A DNA stretch of 64,000 nucleotides, from the NCBI GenBank assembly GCA_963726375.1, contig CAVSCE010000009.1:744001-808000 (forward strand). Direction: 5' to 3'. Below the pieces are notes generated by a model. The model was not told the origin of the DNA. It made no database searches and saw only the letters and a program-made list of their open reading frames with translations. Below are positions 59,443 to 64,000 of this stretch, piece after piece. Each line of letters starts with the position of its first letter. The first letter of the stretch is position 1. Source of the stretch: UTCFX2 sp963726375. GTDB taxonomy: Bacteria > Chloroflexota > Anaerolineae > Anaerolineales > UBA4823. Position numbers and translations under genes: made by a program.

Positions 59443-59472
59443 GCTCCAGGCATATGCAGCCGGGCTTCATTT

Positions 59473-60511
59473 ATGGTGCGATCGCTGATTGTCATCGGAA
59501 GCCAGCTGGGCAAGATGTTCGGCATCAAGCTCGAGAGCGATGAATTCTTCAGGCAGATCGTGGAGCTCATCAGCCGCCTGGATGAAGCGCACTTGCTCAA
59601 AGTTGCCCTGGGGGTGACGTTCATGGCGGCGCTTTTCCTCATACGCCGCCTCAATCGCGCCTTACCAGGTCCGCTTATCGTAGTTGTCGCTGCCATACTC
59701 CTTTCTGACGTATTTGACCTGCAGGCAAAGGGAATAGCCATCCTCGGCGAGGTGCCGGCCGGACTGCCAAGTCTGCAAATCCCGGCTGTCAGCCCTCAAG
59801 ATATCCTGACCTTTATCCCTGCTGCGCTTGCACTGACGATCCTGATCTTCGCCGATGAAGTCCTCACAGCGCGCGTTTTTGCGACGAGACACAGCCAGAA
59901 GATCGACGCAAACCAGGAATTCGTCGGCATCGGCATGGCAAATATCGGTGCGGGTCTCCTGACTGGTTTCCCATGCGCTATCGAGTGCCTCGCGACGCGG
60001 CCGTCAACGACCAGCTACAGGCGCAATCATCATCATCGCTTCGATTGGGTCGATCGATTTACCGGCGTTTTGCTTCTTACGCCAGGGTCGCACTACTGAG
60101 TTTTGGCTGGCGTTTGTCACTGCGTTTGGCGTGCTGACCGTCGGCGTTTTGCAGGGTATTCTCGTGGCAGTCGTGCTGTCGCTGATCAACATCCTTTATC
60201 ACATCGCTCGACCTGATGATGCGCAGCTGGACGAATTGGATGCGAGCGGCGGAATGGTGTATCGAGGTGTCGCCGATAAGGAAGCGTAGCTGACCGAGCC
60301 GGGATTGATCATTTATCGTTTCGACGCGCCGCTGGTGTTTTCGAACGCGGCGATTTTTTACAGAGCGTTTTGAAGAGCTGATTACCGACGCCGGTGATGG
60401 CTGAAATGTGTCATTTTGGACGCAGAACCGATCAGCGAATTCGTTTCGACCACTGCAGAGGCGCTGGAGAAACTGGATACGAGCCTGGAGAGAATCGGCG
60501 TTAAAATGTAG
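59473..60511 (+). pseudogene. SulP-family inorganic anion transporter, decayed
   Basis: Remains of a SulP/SLC26 transporter. The N-terminal membrane helices (about 150 residues) are absent, since the upstream sequence holds only hairpins and the BASS gene. Visible SulP segments are LPGPLIVVVAAILLSDVFDL, FADEVLTARVFATRHSQKID, GLLTGFP, SRDAAVNDQ (in another frame), AIIIIASIGSIDLPAF, TEFWLAFVTAFGVLTVG and a C-terminal STAS-like domain (YRFDAPLVFSNAAIFYRAF; CVILDAEPISEFVS). About 30 codons between the NDQ and AIIII segments are missing, and in-frame stops interrupt the end. Deletions, not only single-base errors, show genuine decay. A complete copy would have moved sulfate or another anion and would fit the sulfur cassette. 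Confidence 0.75.
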
Positions 60512-60679
60512 AGTGCGGGCGCGAATCAACTGCTGCGTGACCTCCTGCAAGTGACGGGTGTGATATCGCAGCCTGGCAAAGACAGCATCTATCTATCCGT
60601 GTGCGCTGCAGTTGCAGACTTTCACGCCCGTTATCGGACGAGATAGCATTTCTGGAAGAAAAAAACCGTAAAAAAACGA

Positions 60680-62102
60680 ATGAAGAGGAGAACTTTGAAA
60701 AAGACAATTACGATACTATCCATGATCCTTATCTTAACCATGCAGGCAGCTTGCGCTCCAGCTGCGACCCCCACACCGGTGCCTGCACAGCCTACGATGA
60801 ATGAAACCGTCGTGGCGGAAGCAGTCAATGCCACAACTACCGCTCAGGCAGCCCTGAATCCCACGCTTACCGCAGTCCCTCCCTCCCCGACTCTGGAGCC
60901 TTCGCCAACGACGCCGCTGCCGACCTCAACCCAGGCTTTGCAGGAAGGAGATCCGGCTTTGGAGCTGGGCGAACCGTCCGGGGTCGATACATTTGACAGC
61001 GCCATTAACTTCGCGCCGATGGCAACCATGTGCTTCGTTTCGGAAATCGCAGGAGGGCAGTTTGTCATGGCAGCTAACGGAGTGGCGGGGATCTACTGTT
61101 GGACGACTTCCTGGCCGCAAATCCAGGATTTCTATATTGAAACGACGACGGTGATGCCGGATGTGTGCGCTGCAGGGGATCAGTTCGGCCTGCTTTTCCG
61201 TTCGCCAGACTCGAGCAGCGGTTACCTGTTCAGCCTGAGCTGTGCGGGGAAGTACAGCCTGAAGCGGGTGACTGGCGGCAGCGTCACGGATTTAATTGCC
61301 CCAACCAGCTCGGAGGTTATCCTGACCAACGGTGGCGAGATTGAATCGCATGGGTGTGGCAGCCTACGCAGGGGACTTTCACCTCTATGCTAATGGGAAA
61401 TACCTTGGCAGCGCGACGGATAACACATTCTTGGAAGCAGGCGATCTGGGTTACTTTGTCAATGCCAGCAGCTCCAATCCTTTCATCTCTCGTTACGAGG
61501 AATTAAAAGTCTGGGAGTTAGAGGACGCCTATTACCCCTCAGCGGCGCCGCCGCCCAGTGCTCCGACGGTAGAGCCGGTTCCACCAGCCTCTGGCGCACC
61601 CAGCGCAACTGCTACCACGAATGTCAACGTTCGCAGCGGTCCCAGCACAGATTATCCCATCTACGGTGTGGCTCCCATAGGCGCTTCGGCGCCTGTCACC
61701 GGGATCAGCCCGGATGGCGGTTGGTACGTCGTCACAATCCCGACGACCTTCTCGCCAGATGGAACAGGCTGGGTGAGCGCGACCTATGTAACCCTGCAAG
61801 GCACATCACCGGTAGATCTGCCCGTTGTTCAGCCTCCTGCCATGCCTGAAGATATTGTCCCCGCACCGCCAGAAACTGGTTCTTTAGTCGTCCAGACAAC
61901 CGAACCGGTCAATGTGCGCGCTGGTCCGGGGAATGAGTTCCCCAGCTACGGCAAGGTGCCAGCGGGGACGCCGCTGCAAGCAGTGGGGATCAGCCAGGAT
62001 GGCACCTGGGTTGCAGTGGTGGCTCCGGTTCCATCAGGGATTGGCTGGGTGAGCGGAGCATATTTACAGCCTTTTGATCCCTCTTCGCTCCCCCAGATGT
62101 AG
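60680..62102 (+). CDS. SH3-domain lipoprotein with an N-terminal concanavalin-like region (one frameshift)
   Basis: About 474 residues. Signal peptide and lipobox (LTMQAAC), a Pro/Thr-rich linker, then a beta-sandwich-like region (FYIETTTVMPDVCAAGDQFGLLFR; YAGDFHLYANGKYLGSATD) resembling a LamG/DUF1080-type domain, and two SH3 domains (VNVRSGPSTDYPIYGVA; VNVRAGPGNEFPSYGKV). The frame changes near 61345: removing one base joins GGEI to NRMGVAAYAG. The first ATG (60680) is followed by AGGAGA that would itself act as ribosome site for a TTG at 60695, giving LKKTITILSM; that start is as likely. Related to the lipoprotein at 53848. Confidence 0.8.
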
Positions 62103-62202
62103 CCTTTCGGGAACATCAGGATTTCAGGCAAGGTTTGATGAGACAGTTTTTGGATAACTCAAACCATCACAATAAAAATTTAAGTTCATCAGGAGAAATA
62201 AC

Positions 62203-62589
62203 ATGAAAAATCGTCCATTTGGTGTCACTGTACTGGCCATTTTGGCTGCGTTAGCCGGCGTCCTGGCAGGCATCCACGCTCTTCAAGCGCTGGGGGTCCT
62301 TCCCTTTGTCATTGGCCCCTTTAAGCTGTTTGCTTTCAACTTCTGGTCCTTCTTAATGTGGGCTTTGTTAGTGTGGGTCTATTTCTGGTTGGTGAAGATG
62401 CTTTGGAATGTCGACAAACAAGCCTGGCTTTTCATCGTAGTGATCACAATCTTCAACCTGATCGTGGGTTTTACCGTTTCTCTGGGTGCGGGTACTTTTT
62501 CGGATGCCGGCGTCAGCTTTTTGCTCAACGCGGTCATCCTGATCTACGTCATGCTTCCTGGAGTTAAGAGGTCATTCGAAGTGAAGTAG
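62203..62589 (+). CDS. Small membrane protein (four helices)
   Basis: A 128-residue hydrophobic protein with about four helices (residues ~8-28, 42-66, 72-95, 100-118). It begins MKNRPFGVTVLAILAALAGVLAG, a pattern like DUF2127-type or similar envelope proteins, but the family is not certain. A CAGGAGAAATAAC ribosome site precedes the ATG. It is separate from, but on the same strand as, the SH3 lipoprotein 101 bases upstream. Confidence 0.65.
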   Translation: MKNRPFGVTVLAILAALAGVLAGIHALQALGVLPFVIGPFKLFAFNFWSFLMWALLVWVYFWLVKMLWNVDKQAWLFIVVITIFNLIVGFTVSLGAGTFSDAGVSFLLNAVILIYVMLPGVKRSFEVK

Positions 62590-62703
62590 GCTCTAGTCAC
62601 GTAGATTTGAACTGCAAGCTTAAACAATGCAGAAATTACTAAGTCCGCTGCTGATAAGATATTTTTGTCGCAGCGGACGGCAATTCTATACTTACAGAAA
62701 AGG

Positions 62704-63250
62704 ATGGAAGAGTATGAGATAAATGGATTTCACCAATTGATCTTATTCGCTGTCGTGCTGGCAGCCTGCGCGCCAGAGCAACCCCAGACCCAAATATCCC
62801 GGCAGCTGTGGTTCCTACTCCTGCACCTGGCGAGCCGGCGGCTATCGCCAATTTCAACACAGCGATATTTGGCGGGCCGGAGACGATCTATGTCGTCTAT
62901 GGGGCTTTCCTGGGCGGCGCGGCTGACCAGGGTGTGCGGGCGCTGCTCGCACGGCAGGATAACCTCTCCGGGGTCGATCGGCTGGCGGGCGCCGCGGCAA
63001 TGGCTGGGTCGATGCTGGTTGGGTGACAGTCAGCATTGTCAAAAGTGTGTCCGTGCTCCCGAGGCTACCAGCACCTCCGACCGTCGAGATTCCCCCGCCT
63101 GGTCCGGATGATCCGCAAGCCGCTGCGATTGCCAATGTTTATTCGCGTAGCGGCACGGCCACAAATTTCCCTGTAATTCAAACTCCCCAGGCGTCCTCAC
63201 AATCCGCGCCTCCGCCGCAACCGCCTGCTGGCGTCCCAAGTGCCACCTAG
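62704..63250 (+). pseudogene. Decayed SH3 lipoprotein, relative of the gene at 53848
   Basis: A remnant starting with a lipobox (VVLAAC) in one frame; the rest is in two other frames. The segments VPTPAPGEPAAIANFNTAIF, YVVYGAFLGGAA, VTVSIV, GPDDPQAAAIANVYSRSG and PPAGVPSAT match, in order, the lipoprotein at 53848 (for example FPTPAPGEPAAVANFN and GPSDPQATALVNVYVRSG). About one SH3 repeat and the NBR1 domain are missing. The nucleotide match is close enough to see by eye, so it is a relatively young duplicate that decayed. Confidence 0.75.
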
Positions 63251-63258
63251 ATGATTTT

Positions 63259-63519
63259 GTGAATGTGTTCATCGGATTATTTATCTGGGGGTATCTGCTT
63301 GGTGGGATCGGCGCTATTTTGGCAGTTCCGCTGACGCTGCTGGTATTGATCATCATGGAAAATTTTGACGGGACCCGCCCATTGGCAATCCTGATGCGAT
63401 ATACGGGTGAAGAAAATGAAGCAGAAAAGAAAGAGGCTGCCCGCCGCATGAAAGGTCTGTGGAACAAGGTCAAAGACTTAATAACTACAGAGAAAAAACA
63501 GGAGAACCAGGCTAATTGA
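63259..63519 (+). pseudogene. C-terminal fragment of an AI-2E family transporter
   Basis: An 86-residue frame holding only the last part of an AI-2E (PerM-like) family membrane protein: FIGLFIWGYLLGGIGAILAVPLTLLVLIIMEN in two adjoining blocks, then GTRPLAILMRYTG and a charged tail. A complete protein has about 350 residues; the N-terminal three quarters are missing and the fragment abuts the decayed SH3 gene. It starts with a GTG and no ribosome site. Probably a deletion scar. Confidence 0.7.
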
Positions 63520-63566
63520 TCCGTGTTCTCCGAAATTATTCTTTCCACAGCTCTATTTTGATAAAA

Positions 63567-64000
63567 TCAGGGTTTCTTGCCCTCGATCTCAAGACCCGGA
63601 ATGCGAGCGCGTCTTTCGAGATATTTGAGAAATTCACTGAGGATCGCAACAACAACCAGGTAGACGACTGCGACTGCCAGATAAGTTCCTATTGGATCAT
63701 AAGTTCGTGCTGCGATGCCTTTCGCCTTGGTCATCAGGTCCGGAACTGCGATCAAGAAGGCAATCGCAGTCGATTTCAATAATGAAATTGGCTCATTCGA
63801 CCAGGATGGAATCGCTAACCTAAGTGCCTGCGGCAGGATGACGAATCGGACTGTCTTCCAGCGTGATAATCCAATCGCTCGGCCGGCCATCATCTGGCCT
63901 TGCCCAATTGCCAGGATCGCTCCACGCAGATATTCAGCCTGGTAAGCGCCGCTGTTTAATCCAAGCGCCAGAAACGCAGAGGTCATCCGCGATAAGGTGA
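63567..64000 (-). CDS. Polar amino-acid ABC transporter permease, C-terminal part (5' end outside the window)
   Basis: A His/Glu/Gln-type (HisM/GlnP) permease open to the window edge; about 143 residues are visible out of ~220-300. The conserved ALGLNSGAYQAEYLRGAI, then the EAA loop with MAGRAIGLSRWKTVRFVILPQALR and two helices ending in a charged tail, are standard. The visible start-like ATG at 63986 is internal because the frame remains open and family-like upstream (TLSRM). It likely works with a binding protein and ATPase beyond the window to take up amino acids, in line with the many peptidases here. Confidence 0.87.
   Translation of the reverse strand, partial: TLSRMTSAFLALGLNSGAYQAEYLRGAILAIGQGQMMAGRAIGLSRWKTVRFVILPQALRLAIPSWSNEPISLLKSTAIAFLIAVPDLMTKAKGIAARTYDPIGTYLAVAVVYLVVVAILSEFLKYLERRARIPGLEIEGKKP

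Noticed and set aside
1..64000. Insertion sequences, CRISPR arrays or prophage
   Set aside because: No transposase, integrase, repeat-spacer pattern or phage structural gene is seen; the only DNA repeats are the SH3 lipoprotein relatives.

Overview
The window looks like one chromosomal contig from a Gram-positive-like, SH3/lipoprotein-rich environmental bacterium, most probably a member of the Chloroflexota, class Anaerolineae. This is inferred from family content only: a large MalT-type LuxR ATPase regulator, NBR1-Ig/SH3 lipoproteins, a DUF6325 plus SHOCT pair, an M6 immune-inhibitor-A-like peptidase, and secreted proteins ending in a YLPxVIR-like tail. There is no rRNA, no transposase and no CRISPR array. 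One tRNA (His) is present. A striking technical feature is that about half of the long genes are broken once by a one-base indel, often in a short homopolymer. Most of these are probably assembly errors, so I give such genes their full extent and state where the frame changes.

Layout. 1-5 kb: the tail of an MFS transporter, then a tight three-gene redox/signalling unit (UBP-type zinc finger; receiver fused to a thioredoxin-reductase-like flavoprotein without CxxC; cNMP-domain histidine kinase fused to a CoA-binding domain). 5-14 kb: general metabolism (YitT membrane protein, amidase, enolase-superfamily epimerase, PfkB kinase, DUF166 protein, galactokinase, C45 hydrolase). 14-17 kb: a large secreted M6 peptidase with its own promoter. 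17.5-30.8 kb: a Wzx/Wzy-type glycan locus (WecA-like initiator fused to a CapD-type N-terminal region, O-antigen-ligase/TPR protein, five or six glycosyltransferases, flippase). 30.9-40 kb: FmdB zinc ribbon, leucyl aminopeptidase, Tex (at least eight frameshifts), nitroreductase, ABC exporter pair, two paralogous lipoproteins and a Tat-exported L,D-transpeptidase. 40.3-48.6 kb: divergent PRPP synthetase, AAA ATPase, GH36 alpha-galactosidase, M14 and M24 peptidases, and a secreted protein.

48.9-64 kb: hisS directly followed by tRNA-His, a MalT-like regulator, a short conserved gene hidden by frameshifts, SH3/NBR1 lipoprotein, DUF6325 and SHOCT. Next comes a GC-richer sulfur cassette: a cytoplasmic DszB-like sulfinate desulfinase carrying the Cys/His/Arg/Gly active-site set, a rhodanese, a BASS-type transporter and a decayed SulP anion transporter, punctuated by strong intergenic hairpins. 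The window ends with another SH3 lipoprotein, a small membrane protein, two gene remnants and the 3' part of an amino-acid ABC permease.

Two candidates for undescribed systems stand out: the redox two-component unit at 1.1-5.0 kb and the desulfinase-rhodanese-BASS cassette at 56.1-59.4 kb. How the genes may work together: the alpha-galactosidase and galactokinase (and perhaps the PfkB kinase) fit galactoside use; the M6, M14, M17 and M24 peptidases and the terminal amino-acid permease fit protein scavenging; the glycan locus builds a cell-surface polymer.
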